NCBI RefSeq assembly: GCF_039634785.1
Contig: NZ_JBBIAB010000025.1
Location: forward strand, 1 to 64,000
Source: Tistrella mobilis
GTDB taxonomy: Bacteria; Pseudomonadota; Alphaproteobacteria; Tistrellales; Tistrellaceae
Direction of reading: 5' to 3'
DNA: 64,000 nt
The notes beneath the pieces were generated by a model, which was not told the DNA's origin, searched no databases, and saw nothing but the letters and a program-made list of their open reading frames with translations. Position 1 is the stretch's first letter, and the number at the start of each line of letters is the position of its first letter. Made by a program: the position numbers and the translations under genes. This document shows positions 24,688-34,667 of this stretch, piece by piece.

Positions 24688-27600
24688 TCGTCCGCCTCCA
24701 GGGTGCCAGTGATCAGGGTTTCCTCGATCAGGGTGCTGGCCCCGTCGAAATCGAAGGCATCGATCCGCCCGCCCAGTGCCGCCAGCATGGCCGGGGGCAG
24801 GATTGCGGCAAGCGTGCCGCGCTCGGCCTCGAACAGGTCGGCGGCGGCGCCGTCGCTGTCGCGCAGCAGGGCGGCCAACCGTGCAAGCGCATCATGCGCC
24901 CGGGCGACGGCGGCGGCATCGGCCGGTGGCGGCGGGTCCGGCTCAGCATCCTCCAGCCCCGCCAGGGGCCGGATGACTTCGGCTGCGGCATCGAAGGCCG
25001 ATTCAAGCGCCGCGACCGCCGCCTCGGGATCATCCCCCGGCGTGGTGAGCGCCGCTTCCATGCGGCGTGCGGCGTCGGCAAGGGTCGTGACGCCCAGATT
25101 GGCGGCGACACCGGCGAGCGCATGAGCGATCATCCGCGCCTCTGCCGCATCGCCGGACCCGAGGGCGGTGCGGATCCGGCCCGCGGCATCGGCATGATCG
25201 GCCAGCAGGCGCAGCAGCAGGTCACGATAGAGCCGGGCATTCCCGGCCAGGCGACGCAGGGCCGCCTCTACCTCGATGCCGGCAAGCGGCGGCAGGGCCG
25301 CCAGATCGCGCGGCGCCGGCAGGACCGGCAGCAGGCCCGCCAGATCGCCGCCGGGGCGGACGAAACCCGCCACCACCGCCATCAGCCGCTCCGGATCGAC
25401 CGGCTTGGTGACGCAGTCGTTCATACCCGCCTCCAGGCAGCGCTGGCGTTCCTCGGCCAGGGCATGGGCGGTCATCGCCACGATCGGCAGATCCGCCAGG
25501 CCGGGGGTCGCCCGGATCGCCCGCGTCGCCTCGTAGCCGTCCATCACCGGCATCTGCAGGTCCATCAGCACCAGATCGTGCACCGGCGGCCGCGGCCCCG
25601 CCACCAGCCGGTCCAGCGCCGCCCGGCCGTCGGTTTCGACATCGACAACCAGCCCTGCGGCCTCCAGCAGCTCCAGCGCCACCTGCTGGTTGAGGGCGTT
25701 GTCCTCTACCAGCAGCACCCGCCCGCCCCTGAGATCGGGCAGAAGCTGGGCGGTGGTCGCGCGGAGATCGTCGCCGCCGCCGTCGTCGAAGACATGCATG
25801 ATGGTGTCGAACAGGGTAGAGGCGTTGAAGGGCTTGCCCAGCACCGCCCGGATGCCCGCCGCCTCGGCCGACTGGCGCAGATCGTCGCGCCCGAAGGCGG
25901 TGATCATCACGATCGGCGGCACCGGCGCGCCCGCTTCGGCCGCCGCCTGGCCGATCAGCCCGGCGGTGGCGAGCCCGTCGAGCCCGGCCCCCAGCCGCCA
26001 GTCGAGCAGGACCAGGCCATAGGGATCCTCCACCTCGCGGCCGCGGGCGAGCGCTTCCAGCCCCGCCTCCCCCGAGGACACGGCCACCACCCGGAAAGCC
26101 ATGCCCTCCAGCATGCCGGTCAAGACCTGGCGGGCGAGCGGGTTGTCGTCGATCACCAGCACATGCAGGCCGCGCAGATCCGGCCGTGCCGTGATCCGCG
26201 ACCAGCGGGCACGGCTGCGGCCGAAGGCGGCATCGAAGGTGAAGACACTGCCGACACCGGGCGTGCTCTCAACCGTCACCTCGCCATCCATCATCCGGAC
26301 CAGGCGGCGGCTGATGCTGAGGCCGAGCCCGGTGCCGCCATAGCGCCGGGTGATGGAGCCGTCGGCCTGGGTGAAGGGCTCGAACAGATGCGACATCTGA
26401 TCAGGCGTCATGCCGATGCCGGTGTCGCGCACCGCGAAGCGCAGCCGGTGGCCATCGGCATCGGAGGTCACCAGCCGGACCGAGACCACCACCTCGCCGG
26501 TCTCGGTGAACTTGACCGCATTGCCGGCCAGATTGATCAGCACCTGGCCCAGACGGAGCGGATCGCCCAGCAGCGTGCCGGGCACGTCGGGGGCGACGTC
26601 GAAGATGAATTCCAGCCGCTTCTCTTCCGCGCGATGGCCGATCACGGTCGCAAGATTGCCGAGCACGTCGTCGAGGCGGAAATCCACCGCCTCCAGCTCC
26701 AGCCGGCCGTTCTCGATCTTCGAGAAGTCGAGGATGTCGTTGATGATGCCGAGCAGCCCGTCGGCCGCCCCCTGGATCTTCTGCAGATAGTCGCGCTGGC
26801 GGGGGGTGAGATCGGTCTTGAGCGCCAGATGGGTCATGCCGATCACGGCATTCATCGGCGTGCGGATTTCATGGCTCATATTGGCCAGGAAGTCGCTCTT
26901 CAACCGGCTGGCCTGCTCGGCCAGATCGCGGGCGCGGGCCAGTTCGCCGGCCGCCCGGCGGCGGGGGGTGATGTCGCGCACGAAGACCACGCCATGCCAG
27001 GCGCCGTGCAGGCGGAAGGCGGACAGGCTGAACTCCACCGGCAGTTCGGTGCCGTCGGCGCGCCGCGCCTCGATCTCGCGGGTGCGCGTCCAGGGGGTGT
27101 CGCCGGAATCGGCCATGGCGTGGGCTGCCCCCGCCCTCAGCGCCGCCCGGTGGCGGTCGGGCGTGATCAGGTCGTGGACATTGCGCCCCACCGCATCGGC
27201 CGCGGCATAGCCGAAGAGCTGCTCCGCCGCCGGGTTCCACAACAGAACATGCTCGTGAGAATCGATCATGACGATGGCATCGAAGGCCGAGGCGATGATG
27301 CCACGGAGCGTCGCCTCGCTCGCCTCCAGCGCCCGTTCCGCGCGCACCCGGTCGGTGACGTCGGTTGCGACACACAGCACCCCGTCGGCGGTGGAGGGGG
27401 AGCGCACCACATTGACCGAACGCCCGTCGGGCAGGGTGAGGAAAGTGGCCAGCGTGCCGGTGCTGGGGGCGCCCAGAAAGGCATCCCAGCGCCGGCGCGC
27501 GACGGCCTCCGGATCGTCGGTCGGCCCGTAGACGCCTTCGGTTGCGAAGCGGCGGACGACGTCCATCATCGCCATGCCGGGCCGGGCGAGGTCTGCCGGC

Positions 27601-29444
27601 ACACCGAACAGGCTGGCGAAGCCGGGGTTCACGAAGCGCAGCCGGCCGTCGGGCCCGATCAGATAGACGGCGCCGGGCAGCAGATCCAGGATCATCCGCA
27701 GCCGCGCCGTGGCCTCGGCACTCTCCTCTTCCGCGCGCGCCCGCTCGGCGACCTCTGCCTTCAGGCGCCGGTTCCAGATGCCGAAGATCGCGAGCGCCGC
27801 CAGGATCGCGGCCGCGGGCGGCAGAATCCAGGGCAGCACGACCGACAGATCCAGCCGCTGTTCGAACCGCCCCTCCTGCCAGCGGGCGGTGATGGCGTTG
27901 AGCGTGCCGGTGTCGAGATCGGCACCCGCCACCCGCAGGATACCGGCCAGCATGTGGCTGTCGGCCAGGACCGCCAGGCCGAAGACGACATCATTGCCGC
28001 CCGGCAGACCGGTCAGTTTCAGATTGCCCAGGCCCAGCCGGCGGATCTCCCAGCTGGCCACCGCAAGCTCTGCCGCGGCCACATCGGCGGCACCGCCGGC
28101 CACGGCCTTGAGCGCCGCCTCGGCCGTCGGCCATCGGGTGACGACCAGCCCCGGTGCGATACCTTTCACCGCCGCCGCGACCGCACTGCCGTCGACCACC
28201 GCGACCCGCCGCCCGAACAGGTCACCCGCCGCCTGGATCGGCTTGGTGTCGATCCGGTCGACCAGCACCCAGGGGGTGCGGGCATGGGCGACCGGAAAGA
28301 CGATGCCGTCTTCCACCTCGCGCAGATGGCCGAGGCTCGCCACCGCATCGACCCGGCCTTCATACAGCAGACGACGCGCCTCGGCCGGGCTGTCGGCCGG
28401 CACCAGATCGATGGTGAAACCGGCGGCGGTGGCGATGTGGTCGAGCACATCGGCGGCGATGCCGGCATGGTGGCCATTGCGGTCGATGAAGCCGAGCGGT
28501 GCGGTCCCGCGGGTGGCCGCGACCGTCAGCACCCGGTGGCGGGCGATCCAGTCGGACTGACGATCATCCAGGCGCGGCCGCGCCACATCCAGCATGCCGA
28601 CGGCGACCGAAGACAGCCACCGGCCGCGGATCTCGCGGTGCTGTTCGGGTGTCAATGCGCGGATGCCGGCCGACAGAATTCCGGTCAGCGGCGGCAGGTT
28701 GCGGGTGACGGCGATGGACAGCGCGCCGGTGTTGAGATCGGTCACGGCGCCGATCTGCAGCCCGTCCAGCCGGCGGTGGCGGATGATCCAGCTCGCGGCC
28801 GCCATTTCGCCGACATAGGCGGCGGCCTGGCCCGAGGCGACCATGTCGAGCGCCGCGGCGGTATCGGCGACCAGGGCGAGCCGGATGGCGGGATAGCCGG
28901 CGGCGAGATGCTCGGTGGTGGCATAGCCGCGTTCCATGGCGACGGTCTCGCCCGCCAGGTCGTCCAGGGATGTCGGCGGCAGGCGGTCGCGCGGAGAGAC
29001 GATCACCGCCCGGCTGGTGACATAGGCGGTGGTGAAGCTCATCGCCGCTTCACGCGCCGGCGTGCGGTTCATGCTGGCCAGGGCATCGATCTGCCCGGCG
29101 CTCAGGGCAGTGATGGCGGCGTTCCAGTCGGGAAAGCGGACCTCGCGGATCCGGGCGCCCACCGCGCGGGCGATGGCGGCCACGTAATCGGCGCTCATCC
29201 CCTCCCAGCTGCCGTCTGCGGTGACGCTGTCATAGGGTGGCCAGCCGGCCTCCACCACCCCAAAGGTGACCGGACCGTAAGCGGCAAGCCAGGCCTGCTG
29301 CGCCGGATCCAGAACCGGCCCGGCCGCGCCCGCATTTGCGTCAACAGCCTGTCCCTGCCGCCCGACGATGCAGAGCAGCACGACCACCAGGCTCAGGATG
29401 ACGCCCCGGACGGACACGCCGATGCTCCGCAGGTCACTACACAT
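24684..29444 (-). CDS. Hybrid sensor histidine kinase with two periplasmic binding domains (BvgS/EvgS-like)
   Basis: 1586 residues. Order: signal/anchor helix (10-30), two tandem SBP_bac_3 sensor domains (about 50-285 and 290-530), membrane helix (about 540-560), two PAS domains (about 585-830, the second containing VRDIT), HisKA with His858 in [10 protein letters not shown], HATPase ([16 protein letters not shown]), receiver 1 (Asp1148, LLDWRLG), receiver 2 (Asp1295, LMDLQMP) and Hpt (His1441, [12 protein letters not shown]). This His-Asp-Asp-His phosphorelay with Venus-flytrap sensors follows BvgS/EvgS, with an added PAS and receiver. The ligand is probably a small amino-acid-like or organic molecule. 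Couples to the HD-GYP regulator, so it should set cyclic di-GMP. Confidence 0.93.
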   Translation of the reverse strand: MCSDLRSIGVSVRGVILSLVVVLLCIVGRQGQAVDANAGAAGPVLDPAQQAWLAAYGPVTFGVVEAGWPPYDSVTADGSWEGMSADYVAAIARAVGARIREVRFPDWNAAITALSAGQIDALASMNRTPAREAAMSFTTAYVTSRAVIVSPRDRLPPTSLDDLAGETVAMERGYATTEHLAAGYPAIRLALVADTAAALDMVASGQAAAYVGEMAAASWIIRHRRLDGLQIGAVTDLNTGALSIAVTRNLPPLTGILSAGIRALTPEQHREIRGRWLSSVAVGMLDVARPRLDDRQSDWIARHRVLTVAATRGTAPLGFIDRNGHHAGIAADVLDHIATAAGFTIDLVPADSPAEARRLLYEGRVDAVASLGHLREVEDGIVFPVAHARTPWVLVDRIDTKPIQAAGDLFGRRVAVVDGSAVAAAVKGIAPGLVVTRWPTAEAALKAVAGGAADVAAAELAVASWEIRRLGLGNLKLTGLPGGNDVVFGLAVLADSHMLAGILRVAGADLDTGTLNAITARWQEGRFEQRLDLSVVLPWILPPAAAILAALAIFGIWNRRLKAEVAERARAEEESAEATARLRMILDLLPGAVYLIGPDGRLRFVNPGFASLFGVPADLARPGMAMMDVVRRFATEGVYGPTDDPEAVARRRWDAFLGAPSTGTLATFLTLPDGRSVNVVRSPSTADGVLCVATDVTDRVRAERALEASEATLRGIIASAFDAIVMIDSHEHVLLWNPAAEQLFGYAAADAVGRNVHDLITPDRHRAALRAGAAHAMADSGDTPWTRTREIEARRADGTELPVEFSLSAFRLHGAWHGVVFVRDITPRRRAAGELARARDLAEQASRLKSDFLANMSHEIRTPMNAVIGMTHLALKTDLTPRQRDYLQKIQGAADGLLGIINDILDFSKIENGRLELEAVDFRLDDVLGNLATVIGHRAEEKRLEFIFDVAPDVPGTLLGDPLRLGQVLINLAGNAVKFTETGEVVVSVRLVTSDADGHRLRFAVRDTGIGMTPDQMSHLFEPFTQADGSITRRYGGTGLGLSISRRLVRMMDGEVTVESTPGVGSVFTFDAAFGRSRARWSRITARPDLRGLHVLVIDDNPLARQVLTGMLEGMAFRVVAVSSGEAGLEALARGREVEDPYGLVLLDWRLGAGLDGLATAGLIGQAAAEAGAPVPPIVMITAFGRDDLRQSAEAAGIRAVLGKPFNASTLFDTIMHVFDDGGGDDLRATTAQLLPDLRGGRVLLVEDNALNQQVALELLEAAGLVVDVETDGRAALDRLVAGPRPPVHDLVLMDLQMPVMDGYEATRAIRATPGLADLPIVAMTAHALAEERQRCLEAGMNDCVTKPVDPERLMAVVAGFVRPGGDLAGLLPVLPAPRDLAALPPLAGIEVEAALRRLAGNARLYRDLLLRLLADHADAAGRIRTALGSGDAAEARMIAHALAGVAANLGVTTLADAARRMEAALTTPGDDPEAAVAALESAFDAAAEVIRPLAGLEDAEPDPPPPADAAAVARAHDALARLAALLRDSDGAAADLFEAERGTLAAILPPAMLAALGGRIDAFDFDGASTLIEETLITGTLEADE

Positions 29445-29613
29445 TGGCCATCATGTGACCGGTACGGGGGGATGAAAAGCGAATTCGGAGGGCGACCGGC
29501 GTCTGTGTGCACCAACCTCAGGGCGGATCAGCGCGCCTGTGTTGAAAATTGCATCTATGATGCGACAATCATCGGCACACGGCGATCATCGCCACAAACC
29601 GAAAGCCCCGGCC

Positions 29614-30027
29614 ATGCCACTCCCCGGACGACATATCCTGCCCATGCTCGCCATGCCGGCCCTGCTCATGGGTCTTGCAGCCATGCCGGCGCAGGCGGAA
29701 GACGCCGCCGCCCGCTACCGCTCGATCTTTACCATCAATGGTCAGCCGCAGGCGGTGATGCTGACGCTCGACGGGGCGCAGGGCCCGGACCGCCGGCTGC
29801 GCCTGGCCTTCGGCGCACCGCGTAACTGCATCATCGATTTCGAAGCCGCCGGCAGGCGGGAGGGCGCGCAGAGCTTCGCCGCGCGGCGCGCATCGCCCGG
29901 CAGCTGGTGCGAACGCCAGCTGGGAGAGATGGCCGAGGTCCGTGTGCTCGGGATTGAGGGCGACGAGATCAGCTACGAGTTCCGGACCGCCCGCGCCCCG
30001 GCCGAACGGCATGTGGGTCTGAAATAG
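29614..30027 (+). CDS. Small secreted protein of unknown function
   Basis: 137 residues with a Sec signal peptide (MPLPGRHILPMLAMPALLMG, cleavage near AQAED). The mature part of about 110 residues is strand-rich with two Cys (RNCIID and SWCERQ), probably disulphide-linked in the periplasm. No family recognised. The frame opens at 29539 but ATG 29614 begins the signal sequence. It is monocistronic between a divergent hybrid kinase and a convergent GntR gene. Confidence 0.6.
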   Translation: MPLPGRHILPMLAMPALLMGLAAMPAQAEDAAARYRSIFTINGQPQAVMLTLDGAQGPDRRLRLAFGAPRNCIIDFEAAGRREGAQSFAARRASPGSWCERQLGEMAEVRVLGIEGDEISYEFRTARAPAERHVGLK

Positions 30028-30061
30028 CCGCGGGCGGGCGCGCGCGCCTTGCGGGACCCGC

Positions 30062-30751
30062 TCAGGCCGTCTTGAGCACGCTGGGCGGGATGGCGGCGAT
30101 GAAGTCGGTCAGATTGTCGCCCAGCAGGGTGACGTGATCGCGCATCGCCGCCTGGGCACCTGCGGAATCGGCGGTCAGAATCGCGTTCAGCACCCGCTCG
30201 TGCTCGTCCAGCGTTGCGGTCATCCGGCCGGGCAGGAAGGTGACGTAGCGGCGATAGGGCGACACGCGGTTGCGCAGCGCCAGCGTCTGCTCGGCGATGA
30301 ATTCGGAATTCGAGGCATCGTAGATCGCCTCGTGGAATTCCCGGTTGACCTCGTAGAAGGCCTCGGGCTCGTCGTCCTGGATCACCCGGACCAGGCGCTC
30401 GTGGATGGCCTGAAGGTTGCGGCGCTGGGCGGCATTGGCGCGGCGCGCGGCAAAGCTGGCGCAGAGGCCTTCCAGCTCGGCCATGATCTGGAACATCTCC
30501 AGCAGCATCGAAATCGACACGGTGGACACCGTCGCCCCCTGGCGGGAACGCATCTCGATCAGCCCGGCGGCGGCTAGCGCATGCAGGGCCTCGCGCACCG
30601 GGGTCCGCGACACGTTGAAGCGCTCGGCCAGTTCCACCTCGTCCAGCCGGTCGCCGGGGCGCAGCTCGCCACGGACGATCTGCTGTTCCAGGCTGCGGCG
30701 CAGGCTTTCGGCACGGGTTTCGGTCACCACGGGCACCGTCTTGATCTTCAT
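30062..30751 (-). CDS. GntR-family regulator, FCD (FadR-type) domain
   Basis: 229 residues: N-terminal winged HTH (LRPGDRLDEVELAERFNVSR, then TPVREALHALAAAGL) and an all-helical FCD domain with the usual metal-site His residues (REFHEAIYD, DEHERVLN, MRDHVTLL). FCD regulators sense organic acids. It lies downstream of the HD-oxygenase-like gene on the same strand and divergent from the importer operon, and the dyad at 31668-31683 matches the family operator pattern. Confidence 0.92.
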   Translation of the reverse strand: MKIKTVPVVTETRAESLRRSLEQQIVRGELRPGDRLDEVELAERFNVSRTPVREALHALAAAGLIEMRSRQGATVSTVSISMLLEMFQIMAELEGLCASFAARRANAAQRRNLQAIHERLVRVIQDDEPEAFYEVNREFHEAIYDASNSEFIAEQTLALRNRVSPYRRYVTFLPGRMTATLDEHERVLNAILTADSAGAQAAMRDHVTLLGDNLTDFIAAIPPSVLKTA

Positions 30752-30843
30752 GACACCATCTTCTTCGGAGCGCGTGCGGATCCGCTCGGGGGAGACGGCG
30801 GAGCGCTACCGCCCCGCGGACAATACCGGTTTTATCGTCGCCG

Positions 30844-30876
30844 TGCACGCAGAACTGCCGGATGAGCATGCGTGCA
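30844..30876. other. Inverted repeat between GntR and HD genes
   Basis: TGCACGCA and TGCGTGCA, a perfect 8-bp dyad with a 17-base spacer, just after the HD gene stop and about 90 bases before the GntR start. Either an intercistronic stem or a regulatory site for gntR. Confidence 0.3.
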
Positions 30877-30889
30877 GCTATCTTCTGCA

Positions 30890-31501
30890 TCAGTCGGGGA
30901 CGAAATTCCGCGGCCGCGACATCACCTGACGCACCAGCGGTTCGAAATCCGCCAGGGTCAGGGACCGGTAGTCGCGATCGAAGGCCGCCTGATCATAGAG
31001 TTCGCAGAATTCGGCGGTGAAGCCGAACAGGCGATGACCCCGGTATTTCTCGCGCGCATCGCGGTCGCGGCCCAGGAAGTGCCAGTAGTAATAGCCCTGG
31101 AAGCTGCCGTGATGGCGGACCATCCAGTAGAGATCGTCGGTGACATAGGGGCGCAGCATCGCCGCCCCGGCCTCGGGATGATTGGCGGGTGCAACGGCAT
31201 CGCCGACATCGTGGAACAGGGCCGCGAAGACATAAAGCTCGTCCCGGCCGTCGCGCAGGGCGCGGGTGGCCGTTTGCAGGGAATGGTCGAGCCGGTCGAT
31301 CGGGAAGCCCAGATGCGGGGTGGCCAGCCCGGCCAGCAGCCGCAGATACAGATCCGGCGTGGCCTGGCGATGCCGCGCCATGTGGCGCTCCTGGATCTCG
31401 TAATCCCGGGCCTGACTGTCGCGGATGCTGCGATAATCCGCCCGCTCGTCGGGCGTGAAGGGCAGCGCCGGGCTGCCGGCGGCGGGCGGTACGTCGACCA
31501 T
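30890..31501 (-). CDS. HD-domain protein, candidate PhnZ/MIOX-like diiron oxygenase
   Basis: 203 residues. Potential metal ligands are His73 (LDHSLQTA), His97-Asp98 (ALFHDVGD), His108 (NHPEAGAAML), His130/131 (VRHHGSFQGYY) and Asp170 (ELYDQAAFD). The 24-residue gap between the first His and the HD pair, the helix following NHPEAG, and the late Asp resemble the mixed-valence diiron oxygenases PhnZ and TmpB more than ordinary HD phosphohydrolases, but the resemblance was judged by eye. ATG 31501 has AGGAG nine bases upstream; the longer frame (31609) lacks one. Divergent from an importer/aldolase/TauD operon and followed by its probable GntR regulator. Confidence 0.7.
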   Translation of the reverse strand: MVDVPPAAGSPALPFTPDERADYRSIRDSQARDYEIQERHMARHRQATPDLYLRLLAGLATPHLGFPIDRLDHSLQTATRALRDGRDELYVFAALFHDVGDAVAPANHPEAGAAMLRPYVTDDLYWMVRHHGSFQGYYYWHFLGRDRDAREKYRGHRLFGFTAEFCELYDQAAFDRDYRSLTLADFEPLVRQVMSRPRNFVPD

Positions 31502-31936
31502 GTCGCCATCTCCTGCATGCAGATCTGAACTTTTTGTATCGGGAAGCGCACCGTCTGTCCAGATACGGCCGGCATCTTCCTGCCTTTTTCCTGAGCACAT
31601 GTGCATCATTGCCTAAATTACAGGCTGATATGGCGTCATATGGCCATTTTTTATGCGATATTCGGCGTTCTTGCATACAAGAATGCCGGGATACGCATTC
31701 GTAAAAGCCCCGTCGACAGCGCAGTCTGCCGCCGATTGCCGGCAGGACCGTCACGCCACCGTCATGGTTCGCCGCGTCTGGCACGGCCGTTGCAACGCTC
31801 CGGCAGGGTGCCGCAGAGGCAGCACCCGCATGACATGGCATGCAGACAGGTTCCGCAACCCGGACCGCAGGCCCATGGTCGACATCACCGCCGCCACGCC
31901 TTCAACGGCCCCCGACGATCGAGGAGACCAGACGAC
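31502..31936. other. 435-bp divergent regulatory region
   Basis: No gene supported. It separates the HD-GntR unit from the importer operon and is AT-richer than its surroundings. It holds the TTCTTG/CAAGAA dyad (31668-31683), a TTGTATC half-site near 31534, a GCACATGTGC palindrome (31595-31604), and AGGAG before the binding-protein start. Confidence 0.5.
31668..31683. promoter_or_regulatory. Candidate GntR/FCD operator
   Basis: TTCTTGCATACAAGAA is a perfect 6-bp dyad around CATA. Its core TTGCATACAA differs at one base from the TTGTATACAA pattern bound by many FCD-type GntR proteins. It lies about 255 bases before the importer operon and 170 bases from the HD gene, so one site could serve both directions. 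Confidence 0.5.
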
Positions 31937-32977
31937 ATGGCTTTCGCACCCCTCTTCGCGAAAGGCGCCCGCCGGGCCGCCGTCGCCCTTGCGCTTGCGG
32001 CACCGCTGCTGGCGGCCGCGACCCTTGGCGGCGCCCAGGATGCCCGGGCGGCAGAGAAGGCCTCGCTCCGGCTGAAATGGCTGCCCCAGGCGCAGTTCGC
32101 CGGCTTCTACGTCGCGAAGGCCAAGGGCTTCTACGAAGCCGAAGGCATCGACCTGACCATCAATCCGGGCGGCCCCAACCTGAATGCCGAGGCGCTGGTC
32201 GCCTCGGGCGCCGACACCTTCGGCCTGACGGGCGGCGTGGAAAGCCATCTGGCGGCGGTGGACAAGGGCATGCCCCTGGTCGCGATCGGCGTTTCGCATC
32301 AGAAGACGCCCTATGCCTTCGTCACCAAGCCCGACAGCGGCATCAAGACGCTCGCCGACTTCAAGGGGAAGAAGGTCTCCACCTGGTATACCGGCGCGCA
32401 ATACACGCTGAAGGCGATGCTCGCCACCGGCGGCGTCGGCGAGGGCGATTTCACCCTGATGCCGCAGTCCGTGTCGCTGAACCCGTTCATCGACGGCGAG
32501 GTCGATGTCGCGACCGCGACGCTCTACAACGAGCTGAACACGCTGAAGTCGCGCGGCCTGACCGATCTGGTGCTGTTCCAGCCCGATGATTTCGGCATCA
32601 CCGTGCAGCGCGACACGCTGGTCACCACCACCGACACCGTCAAGGACAAGCCGGCGCTGGTGCAGGGCTTCCTCACCGCCACGCTCAAGGGCTGGAAGTA
32701 TGCGCTGGAGCACAAGGCCGAGGCGATCGACATCATGATGAAGGCCGATCCCGGCATGGATCGCAAGCATCAGGAAGCGATGATCGAGGCCATCCAGGAC
32801 GTGATGGTCTATGGCAAGGGCGCCAGCGACGGCCTGCTCGCGATCGATTTCGACAGCCTGCAGAAGCAGCACGACATCCTGCTCGCCAACGGCGTGATGA
32901 AGGCTCCGGTCGATCTGAAGGCCGCGTTCGACCCCTCCTTCTGGGACAAGGTCCCGGCCGAAGACAAGAAGCTCTGA
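31937..32977 (+). CDS. NMT1/THI5-type ABC transporter binding protein
   Basis: 346 residues with a Sec signal peptide ending near ARAAEK. The mature start LRLKWLPQAQFAGFYVAKAK followed by GFYEAEGIDLTINPGGP is typical of NMT1-like binding proteins for pyrimidine, riboflavin, aromatic or sulphonate ligands. ATG 31937 has AGGAG ten bases upstream. It heads a six-gene operon with two distinct permeases and oxidative enzymes; specificity is unknown, and the wording of the family (thiamine precursor) should not be over-read. Confidence 0.88.
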   Translation: MAFAPLFAKGARRAAVALALAAPLLAAATLGGAQDARAAEKASLRLKWLPQAQFAGFYVAKAKGFYEAEGIDLTINPGGPNLNAEALVASGADTFGLTGGVESHLAAVDKGMPLVAIGVSHQKTPYAFVTKPDSGIKTLADFKGKKVSTWYTGAQYTLKAMLATGGVGEGDFTLMPQSVSLNPFIDGEVDVATATLYNELNTLKSRGLTDLVLFQPDDFGITVQRDTLVTTTDTVKDKPALVQGFLTATLKGWKYALEHKAEAIDIMMKADPGMDRKHQEAMIEAIQDVMVYGKGASDGLLAIDFDSLQKQHDILLANGVMKAPVDLKAAFDPSFWDKVPAEDKKL

Positions 32978-32991
32978 GAGCGGAAAGGCGG

Positions 32992-33888
32992 ATGATGCCC
33001 CCCTCCTCCACCAGCACCGCGATGGCACCCTCGTCGTCTTCCGTCTCCTCCCCCGCCGCGGCGCCGGCCGTGGCGGGGGAGAAGCCGCCCCTGCTTGAAC
33101 TGGTCAATCTGTGGAAGCGGTTCGGCGACGGCCCGGCGCAGGTGACCGCGGTCTCGAACGTCAACCTGAAGATCCGTGAAGGCGAGTTCGTCTGCCTGGT
33201 CGGGCCATCGGGCTGCGGCAAATCCACCCTGTTCAACATGGTGGGCGGGCTGCTGCCGGCCGATGACGACGGCTCGATCCTGATGCATGGCCGGCCGATG
33301 GCCGATGGCGCCCTGCTGGGCAAGGTGTCGTTCATGCCGCAGCGCGATCTTCTGTTCGCCTGGCGCAATGTGGTCGACAACGCCATCCTGGGGCTGGAGG
33401 TGGAGGGCACGCCCAAGGCCGCCGCCCGCGCCAGGGCGCTGGAGATGCTGCCGGATTTCGGCCTGAAGGGCTTTGAGAAACACTATCCGCATCAGCTGTC
33501 GGGCGGCATGCGCCAGCGGGTGGCGCTGATGCGCACCTTCCTGTTCGAGCGCGACATGATCCTGCTCGACGAACCCTTCGGCGCGCTGGATGCGTTGACC
33601 CGGGCGATGATGCAGCGCTGGCTGCTCGACATCTGGGCGCGCTATCGGCGCACGGTGCTGTTCATCACCCACGACATCGACGAAGCGATCTTCCTGGGCG
33701 ACCGGGTGGTGGTGATGACCGCCCGCCCCGGCACGATCAAATGCGACGAGGTGATCGAGCTGCCGCGCCCGCGCGATGCCGGCATCGTCACCTCGCCCGA
33801 ATTCATCGACATCAAGCGCCGCCTGCTGGGCGCGATCGAGGAGGAAGCCCGCAAGAGCTTCGTCTCCACGACCGGGGGTGCGGGATGA
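32992..33888 (+). CDS. ABC importer ATPase (nitrate/sulphonate/taurine type)
   Basis: 298 residues with an unusual Ser/Pro/Ala-rich leader of about 30 residues before the ATPase fold. Walker A VGPSGCGKST, Q-loop MPQRDLLFAW, signature LSGGMRQRVALMRTF, Walker B MILLDEPFGALDALTR and switch His FITHDIDEAI mark the TauB/SsuB-like class. Its stop overlaps the start of the first permease (ATGA). Confidence 0.92.
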   Translation: MMPPSSTSTAMAPSSSSVSSPAAAPAVAGEKPPLLELVNLWKRFGDGPAQVTAVSNVNLKIREGEFVCLVGPSGCGKSTLFNMVGGLLPADDDGSILMHGRPMADGALLGKVSFMPQRDLLFAWRNVVDNAILGLEVEGTPKAAARARALEMLPDFGLKGFEKHYPHQLSGGMRQRVALMRTFLFERDMILLDEPFGALDALTRAMMQRWLLDIWARYRRTVLFITHDIDEAIFLGDRVVVMTARPGTIKCDEVIELPRPRDAGIVTSPEFIDIKRRLLGAIEEEARKSFVSTTGGAG

Positions 33889-34667
33889 GCGCCGCCCGGG
33901 CATCCGGCGGACCGGCGAGGCAGCTCTGGCAGGCGGTGCGGCTGCCGATCCTGAGCATCGTCATCCTGGCCGTGCTCTGGGAGGGCGTCACCCGGATCTT
34001 CGCGGTCCCGGCCTCGTTCTTCCCGCCGTTGTCGGTGGTGCTGGCCGATGCCGCCTCGGTCTGGTCCTATCTGCTGCGCAGCACCGGCCGCACCTTCCTT
34101 GAAACCGTGCTGGGCTTCCTGACCGGATCGGCCTTTGGCATCTTCTGCGGCGTGGTCTTCGCCTATTCCCGCAATCTGGAGCGGGCGCTGTTTCCGCTGT
34201 TCGTGGTGTCGCAGACCATCCCGGTCATCGCCTTCGGCGCGCTGGTGATCATCTGGTTCGGCAATACCATCCTGTCGAAGGTGATCATCGCCTTCTACGT
34301 GACCTTCTTCCCCGTCACCGTGAACACCCATCGCGGCCTGCTGGGCTGCGACCCGCAGAAGGTGGCGCTGATGAAGAGCTTCGGCGCCGGCGAATGGACC
34401 ATCTTCCGCAAGCTGCGCTTCCCCACCGCCCTGCCGGTGATCGCGGTGGCGCTCAGGCTCGGCATCTCGCTCAGCCTGATCGGCGCGATCGTGGGCGAAT
34501 GGTTCGGCGACACGGTGGGGCTGGGCGTGATGCTGATCCAGGCGATGTACACCGAAGCCGTGCCGCGGCTCTGGGCGATCATCCTTGCCTGCGGCCTGCT
34601 GGGCTCCGCCCTCTATGCCGTGGTCTCCCTGTTCGAAAGGAAGTTCATATGGTGGCGGCAGGATTGA
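33885..34667 (+). CDS. ABC importer permease 1
   Basis: 260 residues, about six membrane helices and a cytosolic EAA-type loop (KVALMKSFGAGEWTIFRKLRFP) of the SsuC/TauC family. Translationally coupled to the ATPase gene upstream by a four-base overlap. Confidence 0.9.
   Translation: MSAARASGGPARQLWQAVRLPILSIVILAVLWEGVTRIFAVPASFFPPLSVVLADAASVWSYLLRSTGRTFLETVLGFLTGSAFGIFCGVVFAYSRNLERALFPLFVVSQTIPVIAFGALVIIWFGNTILSKVIIAFYVTFFPVTVNTHRGLLGCDPQKVALMKSFGAGEWTIFRKLRFPTALPVIAVALRLGISLSLIGAIVGEWFGDTVGLGVMLIQAMYTEAVPRLWAIILACGLLGSALYAVVSLFERKFIWWRQD

Noticed and set aside
24894-29825. Plus-strand open frame of 1643 codons opposite the hybrid kinase
   Set aside because: The minus frame has a complete multidomain kinase; the plus translation has no domain and odd His/Gln/Gly content.
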